From: Ferrovaceae bacterium
GTDB taxonomy: Bacteria > Pseudomonadota > Gammaproteobacteria > Burkholderiales > Ferrovaceae
Reading direction: 5' to 3'
DNA length: 64,000 nucleotides
NCBI GenBank assembly: GCA_027449685.1
Contig: DAIDLC010000008.1
Span: forward strand, 1 to 64,000
The notes under the pieces are model-generated. The model did not search any database. It saw nothing but the letters and a program-made list of their open reading frames with translations, and was not told where the DNA came from. Both the position numbers and the translations under genes were made by a program. Positions 9,500 through 18,423 of the stretch are shown piece by piece. Each line of letters begins with the position of its first letter. Positions within the stretch are counted from its first letter, which is position 1.

Positions 9500-10907
9500 T
9501 TTTTTGCCAGGCCCGGGAGTGCCAACGCCACCACAGGGCGCAGCCGAGGGCCGTAGTATACACCAGTGCTGCCGTCCATCCCCCGCGCGCACCCCAACCC
9601 CATTGGGGCAGGCCCGACACCCAGCCGCCCCCGGGCGGGAACGTGAGCGCATGGCATAGGGGTAAAAACAGGAGCCAGGACAATAACAGCAGAAGGACCG
9701 TGGGGATGCGTACATCCCCTGCTCCCCGAAGACAAAAGGCGCTGGAAAGGTTGAGGGCATCAAACAATTGGTACCCTGCAGCGATCCACAGCAAATCCTG
9801 GCCCAAGCGGATGACGGCTTGGGACTGCGGGTCGTGGGGGGGGACGAAGCGCGGTATTAGCCAGGAGCCGGCCAAGGCCAGGCCAACCCCCACCACGCTC
9901 ATGTACAGTACGGCCAGGGTGATGATGACGCGGGCACAGCGCATGGCCCAGGCCTTGTCTCCGGCGCCGATGGATTGGCCCACCAGAGTCGTACCGGTAA
10001 GCGCAATGCCAATGGCGGGCATATAGGACACCGAAGTCAGCATCATGACGATTTGTGTGGCGGCCCCGTCGATGGGATTGAGTTGTACTTGCATCATCTG
10101 AAACAGCGCCAATCCAATCACGTCCATGGCCGGAAACAGTCCTGTGGGAATCCCCAGGGCAAAAACCTGGCGAATTCCCTGTTTGTCGGGTTGCCAGGTG
10201 TGGCGGGTGTCAAACCCGGCTTGAAAGCGCGGCCCCAAAAATACCCAGAGCCCGGCCAAAGACCCCAACAGCAAAGCCAGACTGCTGGCGATGGCGGCTC
10301 CCGCCATGCCAAACCCCCAGTGAAAGATGAACAGCTGGTTGAGCAGGGCATTACTCGTAGCCACCAGGAGCATGATCCACAGGGTATAGCGTGGTTGCCC
10401 GATGCCATTGAAGAAGGAGCTCAAGGAAAACAGCAGGGCCGAGATCGATCCCCCCAGCATGCGTGGCACCCAAAATCCTTGAGCCAAAGCCAGCACTTCG
10501 GGTTTGAGACCAAATTGCGCCAGCAACAGGGGACCCCACCAGGCGGCCAGGAGAAACAGTGGGGTAGTGAGCAGGGCGCCCCACACCCCGCTCCAGGTGG
10601 CATGCGCCGCTGCGCGCTGGCGTCCGGCTCCAAAATGCTGCGCCACCAGGGTTTGCACGCCCATGCCCACGCCTCCCAGCAACAAAAAAAAGACGAAGAT
10701 GAGGTAATAGCAGGCGCCCATGGCAGCCATGGCGTTGGTGGAAAGTTTGCCGATAAACCAGGTGTCGGTCAGATTGAGCACCATCTGCATGCTGCTGTTG
10801 GCAAACAACGGCAGGGCCAGGCCCAACACCTGGCGCAAGTCTACTTGCGCCAGGCCATGGGCATCCAGGCGCAGGGCCGGTAGGGCGTTGACTGCGGAAG
10901 GAGTCAT
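9480..10907 (-). CDS. MATE-family multidrug/toxin exporter
   Basis: 475 residues with twelve hydrophobic segments in two homologous halves, as in the MATE family (inner membrane, cation-driven antiport). The opening of the transport domain, [21 protein letters not shown] then TDTWFIGKL, is the conserved first helix and loop; [12 protein letters not shown] in the first half and [16 protein letters not shown] in the second are the matching motifs of the two halves. Its ATG overlaps the tyrS stop (ATGA), and its end overlaps the TonB receptor, so the three are probably co-transcribed. Substrate is unknown; a link with the receptor (export and re-uptake of the same compound) is possible but only inferred. 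Confidence 0.92.
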   Translation of the reverse strand: MTPSAVNALPALRLDAHGLAQVDLRQVLGLALPLFANSSMQMVLNLTDTWFIGKLSTNAMAAMGACYYLIFVFFLLLGGVGMGVQTLVAQHFGAGRQRAAAHATWSGVWGALLTTPLFLLAAWWGPLLLAQFGLKPEVLALAQGFWVPRMLGGSISALLFSLSSFFNGIGQPRYTLWIMLLVATSNALLNQLFIFHWGFGMAGAAIASSLALLLGSLAGLWVFLGPRFQAGFDTRHTWQPDKQGIRQVFALGIPTGLFPAMDVIGLALFQMMQVQLNPIDGAATQIVMMLTSVSYMPAIGIALTGTTLVGQSIGAGDKAWAMRCARVIITLAVLYMSVVGVGLALAGSWLIPRFVPPHDPQSQAVIRLGQDLLWIAAGYQLFDALNLSSAFCLRGAGDVRIPTVLLLLLSWLLFLPLCHALTFPPGGGWVSGLPQWGWGARGGWTAALVYTTALGCALWWRWHSRAWQKIDLFHS

Positions 10908-12112
10908 TCCATGGGCTTGATCAGAATGCGGGCAAACTTGCGTTTTCCCACTTGCAGGACCAGGGGATCCCCCGCGGTGAGCAGCAGCTGTTTATCGCTG
11001 ACCGTTTCACCGTTGACGCGGATACCCCGGCCTTCGATCAGGCGCAGGGCCTCTGAGGTGGTGGCTGTCAGGCCGGCTTGTTTCAGGGCTTGTGCAAGAG
11101 GTAATCCGGCACTGGATAGGGGTGCCAGGGTATATTCCGGCATGTGTTCGGGTGCTGCGTGCGCTCGAAAGCGGGCTTCGAAATCGGCCAGGGCAGCCGC
11201 TGCAGCCGCCGAACCATGAAACCGGGAAACCAGCTCGAGGGCAAGGGCGACCTTGATGTCGCGGGGGTTCTTCCCTTGGGCCACGTCCGCTTGCCAGCCT
11301 TGAAGCGTGCTCAAGGGCTGGAAAGAGAGTAGTTCCAGATAGCGCCACATCAGGGTGTCGGAAATAGACATGAGTTTGCCGAATTGTTCCTGCGGGGATT
11401 CCTGGATTCCGATGTAGTTGTTCATGGACTTGGACATCTTGTGCACGCCATCCGTCCCCTCCAGAAGCGGCATGGTCAGGATGCACTGGGGGCGCAAGCC
11501 ATACTGCTTTTGCAGTTCCCGCCCCATGAGCAAATTGAACTTTTGATCGGTCCCCCCCAGTTCCAGATCGGCCTTCAAGGCCACCGAGTCGTAACCCTGC
11601 ACCAGTGGATAGAGAAATTCATGCAGGGCGATGGGTTGCTCCAGGCGATAACGTTTGGCAAAATCATCCCGCTCCAGCATGCGGGCCACGGTATGACTGG
11701 CGGCCAGTCGAATCAGGCCGGCTGCACCCAAAGCGTGCATCCAGGTGGAGTTGAAGGCAATGGTGGTGCGCTGCGCGTCCAGGATTTTGAAGACCTGGTT
11801 TTGATACGTGGCCGCATTGGCCTGGATTTGCTCGGGTGTCAGTGGCGGACGGGTGGCATTGCGGCCGGTGGGGTCGCCAATCAGCGCAGTAAAGTCCCCG
11901 ATCAAAAAAATGACCTCATGGCCTAGTTCTTGCATGGTTCTAAGCTTGTTGAGCAAAACCGTGTGCCCCAGGTGCAGATCGGGAGCGGTGGGATCAAATC
12001 CCGCTTTTACGCGTAGTGGCGTGCCGCTATTCAAGCGATCGATCAACTCGGTCTCGGGTAGTATTTCCTCGGCACCGCGGCGAATTTCCTGTAGGGTTTG
12101 GGCGTTTGTCAT
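10904..12112 (-). CDS. tyrS: Tyrosyl-tRNA synthetase
   Basis: 402 residues. Class I synthetase charging tRNA-Tyr. The ATP-binding HIGH-type motif is HLGHT in [16 protein letters not shown], and the second signature is KMSKS in HKMSKSMNN. Tyr-specific pocket residues lie in [20 protein letters not shown]. The C-terminal part (about 335-402), with [17 protein letters not shown], is an S4 RNA-binding domain. The KMSKS variant marks the TyrZ-like form rather than the E. coli KFGKT form. It lies first in a minus-strand unit with the MATE and TonB receptor genes and is divergent from the M23 peptidase gene. Confidence 0.97.
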   Translation of the reverse strand: MTNAQTLQEIRRGAEEILPETELIDRLNSGTPLRVKAGFDPTAPDLHLGHTVLLNKLRTMQELGHEVIFLIGDFTALIGDPTGRNATRPPLTPEQIQANAATYQNQVFKILDAQRTTIAFNSTWMHALGAAGLIRLAASHTVARMLERDDFAKRYRLEQPIALHEFLYPLVQGYDSVALKADLELGGTDQKFNLLMGRELQKQYGLRPQCILTMPLLEGTDGVHKMSKSMNNYIGIQESPQEQFGKLMSISDTLMWRYLELLSFQPLSTLQGWQADVAQGKNPRDIKVALALELVSRFHGSAAAAAALADFEARFRAHAAPEHMPEYTLAPLSSAGLPLAQALKQAGLTATTSEALRLIEGRGIRVNGETVSDKQLLLTAGDPLVLQVGKRKFARILIKPME

Positions 12113-12192
12113 GCTGGATGAGCGCCCGGAAAGACGCGATGGAAAGAATGAAGGAATATGATTTGATTGGCTTTTTCGATGGACATGGAAAA

Positions 12193-12221
12193 TTGTGATT
12201 CACTCTGATTTCTGGTAGACT
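12193..12221 (+). promoter_or_regulatory. Candidate sigma-70 promoter of the M23 peptidase gene
   Basis: TTGTGA (12193-12198), 17-bp spacer, TAGACT (12216-12221). The -10 ends only 7 bp before the ATG at 12229, so transcription would start at or next to the start codon, giving a leaderless or nearly leaderless message. Confidence 0.45.
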
Positions 12222-12228
12222 CGCTCGG

Positions 12229-13572
12229 ATGAAATGGATTAAACATTGCGCGCAAGCGCTCAACCACTGGATTTTAACGCAAAAATCCCACGTCAAGGCC
12301 TCCGATTCCCGCTTGAGCGGTATGGTGGCCACAGTGCTGATGATGGTGTTTGGTGTGGCCACGGCCTTTGGCATCACCCCGGGCACATCCACCCGTCTGG
12401 TGCCGGTCACTCCGGTCATCGAGGACATCACGCAACATAACATCCTGCCAACGGCCACCCCCGGGGTCTACACCCAGCAGGATCAGGTGCGATCCGGTGA
12501 CACCTTGGCCGCACTGTTATTTCGTATGGGGGTGTCCGATCAGGCCGCACTGGATTTCATTCGCACCAACCCCACGGCGCGGGTCATCTATCAGCAGATG
12601 TCTCCGGGTAAACCCATTCGCATTCAACGGCGCAACAATGGCGACCTCATTTCCCTGCGCTTTCCCCATGCCCCAGGAAAAACCCTGCAGGTAACGCGCC
12701 AAGGGGACCAATTTCTGGCTAGTGAAGTGAGTGTAGGGAGTTTGCATCGGGTGGTGCAGGCCTCCGCCACCATTCACAGCTCTCTTTTTGCGGCGGCGGA
12801 TGCGGCAGGAATCCCTGATGGAGTCACCCATCAGTTGAGCCGCCTGTTCTCTACGGATATCGATTTTCACAATGACCTGCGCTCGGGAGATACTTTCTCA
12901 GTCGTGTACGAGGCGACTCAGGATGACTTCGACCAGATCCAGTCGGGCAAGATTCTGGCCGCCGAATTTGTCAACAAGGGGGTGGTCATTCGGCGTGTCT
13001 ACTTTGACGGTCCGGACGGGGGGGATTACTACACGCAGGATGGCAAAGGGACCAGAGCTTCCTTCCTGCGTTCACCTATCGAGTTTTCTCGGGTAACTTC
13101 CGGGTTCAAAGCCGAACGTTTCCACCCCATTCTCAAAACCTGGCGGGCCCATAAGGGAATCGATCTGGGGGCTCCCATGGGCACTCCCGTGGTGTCCGTG
13201 GCCAATGCCACGGTGGCCTATTCCGGTTGGCGTAATGGCTACGGCAATGTCATCGAATTACGCCATAGCAACGGTATCAGTACCGTGTATGGACATCTGT
13301 CGGCCTTTGCCGTGGGTTTGCATACCGGGGCTCATGTGCGCCAAGGGGATGTCATTGGCTTTGTGGGGATGACCGGGCTGGCCACCGGGCCGCATCTGCA
13401 TTATGAATTCAAAATCGATGGCGTGCAGCACGACCCTCAGGGGCCGGATGTGCCTCGTTACGCCAGCGCCAGTTTGTCCGGGCGTGGCAAAAGCCAGTTT
13501 CTCACCGCTACGGCTCCTCTGATCAAACAACTGGACGCCATTCGTGGCGCCTCTGTGACCCATTTCGAATAA
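12229..13572 (+). CDS. M23-family murein DD-endopeptidase (MepM-like)
   Basis: 447 residues. An N-terminal signal-anchor (about residues 31-50, MVATVLMMVFGVATAFG) exports the protein to the periplasm. Middle domains (about 85-270) include RSGDTLAALLFRMGV, an OapA/LysM-like region. The C-terminal M23 metallopeptidase domain (about 285-405) has the zinc motif H308-x-x-x-D312 in AHKGIDLG and H389-x-H391 in GPHLHYE. It should cleave peptidoglycan cross-links to allow growth. The start has no ribosome site, consistent with the near-leaderless promoter. It is followed after 4 bp by anmK, so the two wall-turnover genes are likely one unit, a common betaproteobacterial arrangement next to tyrS. Confidence 0.93.
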   Translation: MKWIKHCAQALNHWILTQKSHVKASDSRLSGMVATVLMMVFGVATAFGITPGTSTRLVPVTPVIEDITQHNILPTATPGVYTQQDQVRSGDTLAALLFRMGVSDQAALDFIRTNPTARVIYQQMSPGKPIRIQRRNNGDLISLRFPHAPGKTLQVTRQGDQFLASEVSVGSLHRVVQASATIHSSLFAAADAAGIPDGVTHQLSRLFSTDIDFHNDLRSGDTFSVVYEATQDDFDQIQSGKILAAEFVNKGVVIRRVYFDGPDGGDYYTQDGKGTRASFLRSPIEFSRVTSGFKAERFHPILKTWRAHKGIDLGAPMGTPVVSVANATVAYSGWRNGYGNVIELRHSNGISTVYGHLSAFAVGLHTGAHVRQGDVIGFVGMTGLATGPHLHYEFKIDGVQHDPQGPDVPRYASASLSGRGKSQFLTATAPLIKQLDAIRGASVTHFE

Positions 13573-13576
13573 CGGC

Positions 13577-14713
13577 ATGCCCTGGTATGGCGGCATCATG
13601 AGCGGCACCAGCCTGGATGCCGTGGATGCCTGTCTAGTCCACTTTTCTGCAGAACAACCCCAGTTGCGGGCGCATTGCAGTGTGGCCCTTGCGCCCGAGT
13701 TGCGCCAGGAGCTCCTGGCGCTGAATCAACCGCGTGGCCTGGATGAACTGCATCGGGCCGCTCTGGCCGCGCAACGGCTCATGCAGGGGTATCACCAAGC
13801 CTTGCAAGAATGCTTGCGCCAGGCAGGCTTGCAGCCTCATCAGGTGCAGGCTTTGGGGGCGCATGGACAAACCCTGCGCCACCGTCCTGATCTGGGCTAC
13901 ACCCTGCAATTGCATAATGGGGCCTTGCTGGCAGAATTGACCGGGATAACCGTGGTAACCGACTTTCGTAGCCGAGATGTGGCAGCAGGTGGTCAGGGGG
14001 CCCCCCTCGTGCCGGCGTTTCACGAAGCGTTATTTCGTAGTCCTTCACAACCCCGCGTGATTCTGAATCTTGGCGGCATTGCCAATGTGACCCTGCTGCT
14101 TCCGGGTCAACCCACCCGGGGTTACGATACGGGGCCGGGAAATGTGCTCCTGGATGCTTGGGCCCAACAGCACCTGGGTCAACCCTATGATGCCGAAGGG
14201 GCTTGGGGACAAGGGGGACAGGTACACCAGGAATTGCTGGAGCGCATGCTGGAGCACCCTTTTTTTTCTCAAACCGGACCCAAAAGCACGGGGCGCGACG
14301 GGTTCCACCTGCCTTGGCTCCAGGCGCATCTGAGTGCCTGGGGACACCCCTTGAGCGTGGTCGGGCTCCCTCCAGCACCCCAGGACGTGCAAGCCAGTTT
14401 GCTGGAACTCACTGCGCGTTCCATCGCCCAGGCGCTCTGGCTAGAAGCACTGCCCCCCTTCGAACTCTGGGTCTGTGGTGGGGGAGTGTACAACACGGCG
14501 TTGCTGGCCCGGTTGCAAGCCCTGTTGCCCCAGGCACGAGTCAACAGCACCGAGGCGTTGGGGTTGCCGCCGCAGTGGGTGGAGGCCGTGGCTTTTGCCT
14601 GGCTGGCGCGGGAACTCCTGCAAGGTCGTGCCGGTAATCTGCCCGCGGTGACTGGGGCGCGGCACGGGGTGCCTTTGGGGGCCATCTATCCGGCGCGAGT
14701 GGCGGGCGGGTAA
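13577..14713 (+). CDS. anmK: Anhydro-N-acetylmuramic acid kinase
   Basis: 378 residues, the normal size. It phosphorylates and opens 1,6-anhydro-MurNAc released by lytic transglycosylases, returning it to cell-wall recycling (cytoplasm). Signature segments are YGGIMSGTSLDAVDACL at the N-terminus (phosphate-binding), ALGAHGQTLRHRP, VVTDFRSRDVAAGGQGAPL with the catalytic Asp region, LNLGGIANVTLL, and GYDTGPGNVLLDAW. ATG at 13577 lies 4 bp after the M23 peptidase stop. The lytic transglycosylase Slt encoded at 26.6-28.5 kb would supply its substrate. Confidence 0.96.
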   Translation: MPWYGGIMSGTSLDAVDACLVHFSAEQPQLRAHCSVALAPELRQELLALNQPRGLDELHRAALAAQRLMQGYHQALQECLRQAGLQPHQVQALGAHGQTLRHRPDLGYTLQLHNGALLAELTGITVVTDFRSRDVAAGGQGAPLVPAFHEALFRSPSQPRVILNLGGIANVTLLLPGQPTRGYDTGPGNVLLDAWAQQHLGQPYDAEGAWGQGGQVHQELLERMLEHPFFSQTGPKSTGRDGFHLPWLQAHLSAWGHPLSVVGLPPAPQDVQASLLELTARSIAQALWLEALPPFELWVCGGGVYNTALLARLQALLPQARVNSTEALGLPPQWVEAVAFAWLARELLQGRAGNLPAVTGARHGVPLGAIYPARVAGG

Positions 14714-14747
14714 GGCGCTCAAAGGCCGTTCTCGGCCCGAATCAGGT

Positions 14748-15656
14748 TCAGGATTTACGTCGGGCGCGTGGGTGCGCCGTATCGTACACGCGAGCCAGAT
14801 GCTGAAAATCCAGATGGGTATACACCTGAGTGGACACGATGCTGGCGTGTCCCATCATCTCCTGAACGGCGCGCAAGTCGCCACTGGATTGCAAGACGTG
14901 GGAGGCAAAGGAGTGACGCAGGACGTGCGGGTGCACCCCATCCTCCAGGCCGAGCTGTCGGGCGCGCAACGTAACCCGGGTTTCGATGCTGCGAGGGCGT
15001 AGTGGTTTTCCTTGAGCCGTGATGAAGAGTTGCTCGCATGGGCTTTGCTGGGCGGGGATCAGCCGTACCTGGAGCCACAGGGCCAATGCTTCCCAGGCTT
15101 TGCGCCCTACGGGCACGATGCGGACCTTGGCCCCCTTGCCCAGAACGCGCACGGTCCCCTGGGTGGGATCGAGGTCTTGCAGTTGCAAGCCAGCCAACTC
15201 GGCCAGACGCAACCCGGAGGAGTAAAACAATTCCAGCAGGGCATGATCCCGGAGCGCCAAAAAACCGGACCCCAAGGGCTGCATCAGCCGCTGGGCCCGG
15301 TCTGGGCTCAAGGCGTGGGGTAGCGTTTTGGGGGATTTGGGCGCGCGCATGGTGCTGCAGGGATCGGTCGCAATGATCTGCCGGGCCTGCAGATAACGGA
15401 AAAACCCGCGCCAGGCCGAGAGCATGCGCGCCAGGGATCGCCCGGATAGTCCACCCCCATGCAGTTGCCCCACGCAGCGCCGCAAGTGCTCTGTGGTGAG
15501 AGCCGCCAGTGGGGTTTGCTGCAACAGGGCTAGAAGCGGAACCAGATCACGGGCATAACTGTTGACGGTCAAAGCCGACAGGCGGCGCTCGCTGCGACAT
15601 TGCTCCAGAAAGTCCTGAGCCAGAGCTGACGGGGTGGGGAGAGGGGAGGGTTTCAA
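14748..15656 (-). CDS. xerC: Tyrosine recombinase XerC (chromosome dimer resolution)
   Basis: 302 residues from a TTG at 15656 that overlaps the stop of the preceding gene (TTGA); a TTG at 15692 would add 12 residues. The N-terminal SAM-like core-binding domain (ALAQDFLEQCRSERRLSALT) is followed by the catalytic domain: Arg in LFYSSGLRLAELAGL, the H-x-x-R box in HVLRHSFASHVL, His in MMGHASIVSTQVYTHLD and the nucleophile Tyr in the same segment. XerC acts with XerD at dif. The order dapF-DUF484-xerC is conserved in proteobacteria and supports XerC over XerD. Confidence 0.93.
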   Translation of the reverse strand: MKPSPLPTPSALAQDFLEQCRSERRLSALTVNSYARDLVPLLALLQQTPLAALTTEHLRRCVGQLHGGGLSGRSLARMLSAWRGFFRYLQARQIIATDPCSTMRAPKSPKTLPHALSPDRAQRLMQPLGSGFLALRDHALLELFYSSGLRLAELAGLQLQDLDPTQGTVRVLGKGAKVRIVPVGRKAWEALALWLQVRLIPAQQSPCEQLFITAQGKPLRPRSIETRVTLRARQLGLEDGVHPHVLRHSFASHVLQSSGDLRAVQEMMGHASIVSTQVYTHLDFQHLARVYDTAHPRARRKS

Positions 15657-16330
15657 GGAAGACTGGAAGCCGGGGCCTGGGCTAGATTCCAAACGCTTAC
15701 TGCAATCAATTCCGCCATGCGCGTGAGGTAGAAAGCCCCCATGTCGGGCGTAAATCGAGCAGGGTCGGTGGCGCCCAAGAGCAGGGCTCCGATGGGTCCT
15801 GCAGGGCAGCGCAAGGGTAACAAGGCAAAGGATCGTAGGGGTTCGTCACTTGGTTCGCACCAGGTCAAGGTTTCGGCCGGTGGCGCGGAGCCCCGGTAGG
15901 GCGCACTCCATTGGGCCAATTGGGATTGCAGACTCGCATCCACAGGGGCCAGGGTGGGATCGTCTTGGGCCGCCAGGGGGCCCCAAAGGCGCAGGGCCGT
16001 TTGAGTGACTTCAAACTGGGTTTGCATGAATGGGCGTAGCGCTTGGATCAGGGTTGGTAAGTCCTTACTTTGCAGCAAAAGCAACGTTAATTGATGGATC
16101 TTGGCGCTGGTGCTGTCGTTTTGTTCGGCATAACGAATCATTTCCGCCATGCGCTGTTCCAGTTGACGGTTTTTTCCCCGTAACAGGCCCAACTGGCGTT
16201 CGCTCAAAGAAACCGCATGGGTTCCATGGGGATGGGGCAATTGCAATTCCCCCAGGATTTGGGGGTGGCTTTGAAAAAAATCAGGGTGAGATTGCAGCCA
16301 GGCGGCTACGGCAGATGCGTCCAGAGTCAT
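15653..16330 (-). CDS. DUF484 family protein (YigA-like)
   Basis: 225 residues. The N-terminal part AVAAWLQSHPDFFQSHPQIL, then LPHPHGTHAVSLSERQLGLL, is the hallmark of the DUF484/YigA family. A short helical region (about 60-90) with LRGKNRQLEQRMAEMI is probably a coiled coil, and a GAF-like domain follows (about 95-220). Function is not established; it is nearly always between dapF and xerC. It overlaps xerC by 4 bp at the preferred start. No catalytic residues are apparent, so a sensory or adaptor role is possible. Confidence 0.9.
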   Translation of the reverse strand: MTLDASAVAAWLQSHPDFFQSHPQILGELQLPHPHGTHAVSLSERQLGLLRGKNRQLEQRMAEMIRYAEQNDSTSAKIHQLTLLLLQSKDLPTLIQALRPFMQTQFEVTQTALRLWGPLAAQDDPTLAPVDASLQSQLAQWSAPYRGSAPPAETLTWCEPSDEPLRSFALLPLRCPAGPIGALLLGATDPARFTPDMGAFYLTRMAELIAVSVWNLAQAPASSLP

Positions 16331-16415
16331 GAGACGTGGGTTCTCTCAGAGGCGGTTGAAGGATGCCACATAGTATACCGTGAGCCTGTGGTTGGCCCCT
16401 AGGGCTATGCCAAAT

Positions 16416-17309
16416 TTACAGGGTGGGTGGCCATTCCAGTTGCCCGGAAAACACCGAGGTGGCCTCTCCGGTCATCCACACCGGTGTCCCCATACCTTCC
16501 CAACCAATGGCCAGCGTGCCGCCATGGGTTTGAACCTGCACCTGGGCAGCCAGTAATCCGGCCTGGATACCGGCTACGACGGCGGCGCAGGCGCCAGTTC
16601 CGCAGGCCAGGGTTTCGCCGGCGCCGCGTTCAAACACGCGCAGGCGAATATGGTGCCGATCCACGATCTGCATGAAGCCCGCATTGACCCGGTTGGGAAA
16701 GGCGGGATGATGTTCGATCAAAGGGCCCTCCAACGCCACGGGTGCCAGCTCGACTTGTGGGACGATCTGCACGGCATGGGGGTTGCCCATGGATAGAATA
16801 CCGAACTGCCGGACCGTTGCCCCTACTGCAAGCAGGGGGTAGTCCCGGGGCCAGGCGGGTTCGGTTTTTTCTGCTGGGGACAGGCTCTCCCCCCTCAGGG
16901 CATGGTGGGGAAGAAAGGGAATCTGCGTCGGCTCGAAGATGGGTTGCCCCATATTCACGCAGACCCGGCCATCTTCCAGCAATTGGGGAATGATTACTCC
17001 GCCCAGCGTTTCGATGCGGATGGTGCGTTTGTGGGTCAGACCGCGATCGTGCACGAAGCGCACGAAACAACGGGCCCCATTGCCGCAATTTTCCACTTCA
17101 CTGCCATCGGCATTGAGAATGCGGTAGCGAAAGTCATTCTCGGGATCGCGCGCGCGTTCCACGATCAGGATCTGGTCGCAGCCCACTCCAAAGTGTCGAT
17201 CGCAAAGCCAGCGAATGCGTTGCGCAGTGAGGGGCAGCGGTTGGTGCAGCGCTTCCAGCACCAGGAAGTCATTGCCCAGCCCCTGCATCTTGGTAAATTG
17301 TAACGTCAT
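16416..17309 (-). CDS. dapF: Diaminopimelate epimerase
   Basis: 297 residues. It converts LL- to meso-diaminopimelate for lysine and peptidoglycan. The N-terminal motif [14 protein letters not shown] and the two catalytic Cys motifs are present: [17 protein letters not shown] (first) and [16 protein letters not shown] (second). GNPHAVQIV lies between. ATG at 17309 begins [10 protein letters not shown]; a longer reading frame extends into lpxL but is not supported. AAGGA upstream, within the lpxL end, is a plausible ribosome site. It is spaced 2 bp from the lpxL stop and 85 bp ahead of the DUF484 gene. Confidence 0.96.
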   Translation of the reverse strand: MTLQFTKMQGLGNDFLVLEALHQPLPLTAQRIRWLCDRHFGVGCDQILIVERARDPENDFRYRILNADGSEVENCGNGARCFVRFVHDRGLTHKRTIRIETLGGVIIPQLLEDGRVCVNMGQPIFEPTQIPFLPHHALRGESLSPAEKTEPAWPRDYPLLAVGATVRQFGILSMGNPHAVQIVPQVELAPVALEGPLIEHHPAFPNRVNAGFMQIVDRHHIRLRVFERGAGETLACGTGACAAVVAGIQAGLLAAQVQVQTHGGTLAIGWEGMGTPVWMTGEATSVFSGQLEWPPTL

Positions 17310-17311
17310 GT

Positions 17312-18196
17312 TCAGTCCTTGGAGGGATACACGGAAGGTGTACCTGGTGGCCGGGTTTTGAAACGTTTGTGGGTCCAAAGATAATTGGCGGGCTGCTCCA
17401 ATACGGCTTGTTCGATGAACTGATTCATGCGCCGGGTGTCTGTCTCCTCATTCCCACTGGGGAAATGGTCCCAAACCGGTTCGAAGCGCACCGTAATCTG
17501 GCCCTGGTGATAATTCTGGCGCACCACGCACCCCATGACCCGGGCCTTTGCCAAACGGGCCAGACCGGCCAGTGCGGGAATGGTGGCGGCAGGCACGCCG
17601 AAAAAATCCACGAAGATCGAATCCTTGGGGCCAAAGTCTTGATCTGGCAGGTAAAACAGGGCCCAACCCGGCTTCAAGGCACGCAGCACGGCGCGGATGG
17701 GGTCCTGGCGCGTGAAGATCAAGCCCCGCTTCCAGCGCAGCCGGCGGCCTTTGATGAGTGCTTCCAGCTGGCGATCTTTTTGCTGGGAATTGATGGTGAT
17801 CAGATTGAAGTCGGCAGACAGGAAGGGACCCACCGTATCTACGCCCATGAAATGGGGAGTGAGCAGAATGACGGGGCCTTCGGACAAGGCCTGAGTGAGG
17901 CGTTGCGTCTGCTCGAGGTGAATGATGCGTCGCAGGCGGGATAAGGAGGCAAACCAGCTGACGCCTTGCCCCAAAACGCTGGTCATGAAGGCCTGAAAAT
18001 GGGCGCGAGCCAGGCGTTGACGCTCCCTGTGGCTCAACTGGGGAAAGCACAGTGCCAGATTGATCAAAGTAACCCGGCGCCGCCCGGAGATCAGATGATA
18101 GGCCGCCCACCCCAGAGCGTCTCCCAGAAGGGCCAAAACGGGCAAGGGTAACCAGTGCAGCAGCCACAGCACGAGAAGCGCCAAACGCAGCATCAT
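17312..18196 (-). CDS. lpxL: Lipid A biosynthesis lauroyl/acyl-transferase (LpxL/HtrB family)
   Basis: 294 residues from ATG at 18196 (a second ATG follows directly). It adds a secondary acyl chain to the Kdo2-lipid A precursor at the inner membrane. One N-terminal membrane helix (about 1-30, [20 protein letters not shown]) precedes the acyltransferase core. The catalytic H-x4-D type box is HFMGVDTVG (His with Asp four residues later); downstream are the conserved PDQDFG and RFEP segments and a C-terminal [14 protein letters not shown] longer N-terminal extension into the metK leader has no family support. LpxL and LpxM cannot be separated by sequence alone. It is divergent from metK. Confidence 0.92.
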   Translation of the reverse strand: MMLRLALLVLWLLHWLPLPVLALLGDALGWAAYHLISGRRRVTLINLALCFPQLSHRERQRLARAHFQAFMTSVLGQGVSWFASLSRLRRIIHLEQTQRLTQALSEGPVILLTPHFMGVDTVGPFLSADFNLITINSQQKDRQLEALIKGRRLRWKRGLIFTRQDPIRAVLRALKPGWALFYLPDQDFGPKDSIFVDFFGVPAATIPALAGLARLAKARVMGCVVRQNYHQGQITVRFEPVWDHFPSGNEETDTRRMNQFIEQAVLEQPANYLWTHKRFKTRPPGTPSVYPSKD

Positions 18197-18213
18197 AGGG
18201 TGGGGAAACTGGA

Positions 18214-18219
18214 TATAAT
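18214..18219 (+). promoter_or_regulatory. Candidate -10 of a distal metK promoter
   Basis: Perfect TATAAT, but with no recognisable -35 at 16-18 bp (18191-18197 reads catcata). If used, transcription would begin near 18226 and give a metK leader of about 200 nt. Confidence 0.35.
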
Positions 18220-18225
18220 CAAGCG

Positions 18226-18423
18226 GGTTTTCAGAAAGTTTCAAGTATTGCGCTGCATGATACTCCGTTCTGCATCCCCATGTTTCATCGGCCAGTTTGG
18301 GCCTCCTGGGGTTGCCCCCATCCCCTGCATCACGCAGGGGATGGGGGCAACGGGTCAGGGGTGCGGCAGAATTCAAGAATGGGGGAGTGTTTTTTATTCA
18401 ACGAAAAAGGGCAAGGGCCAACC
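18226..18423 (+). promoter_or_regulatory. Structured metK leader, candidate cis-regulatory RNA
   Basis: A perfect 17-bp inverted repeat (18312-18328 with 18334-18350; 5-nt loop ATCAC) dominates the leader. Two C-rich strands (CCCCAT at 18276-18281, CCCCCAT at 18315-18321) and two G-rich strands (ATGGGGG at 18341-18347 and 18379-18385) can pair in alternative ways; the last is followed 4 bp later by six T (18390-18395). This is the logic of a terminator/antiterminator switch before metK. It does not match the SAM or SAH riboswitch consensus sequences I can recall. The fold and function are inference. Confidence 0.45.

Noticed and set aside
9500-9763. N-terminal extension of the TonB receptor into the MATE gene
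   Set aside because: It lies in a different frame of a well-conserved gene and would put about 90 residues before the signal peptide.
17312-18376. LpxL start at 18376
   Set aside because: The 60 extra residues are charged and unlike the family, and would cover the metK leader; the ATG at 18196 begins the membrane helix.
18280-18423. Extended N-terminus for MetK reading through the leader hairpin
   Set aside because: MetK proteins begin with the [10 protein letters not shown]-type sequence at 18424; the extension has no homology-like features.
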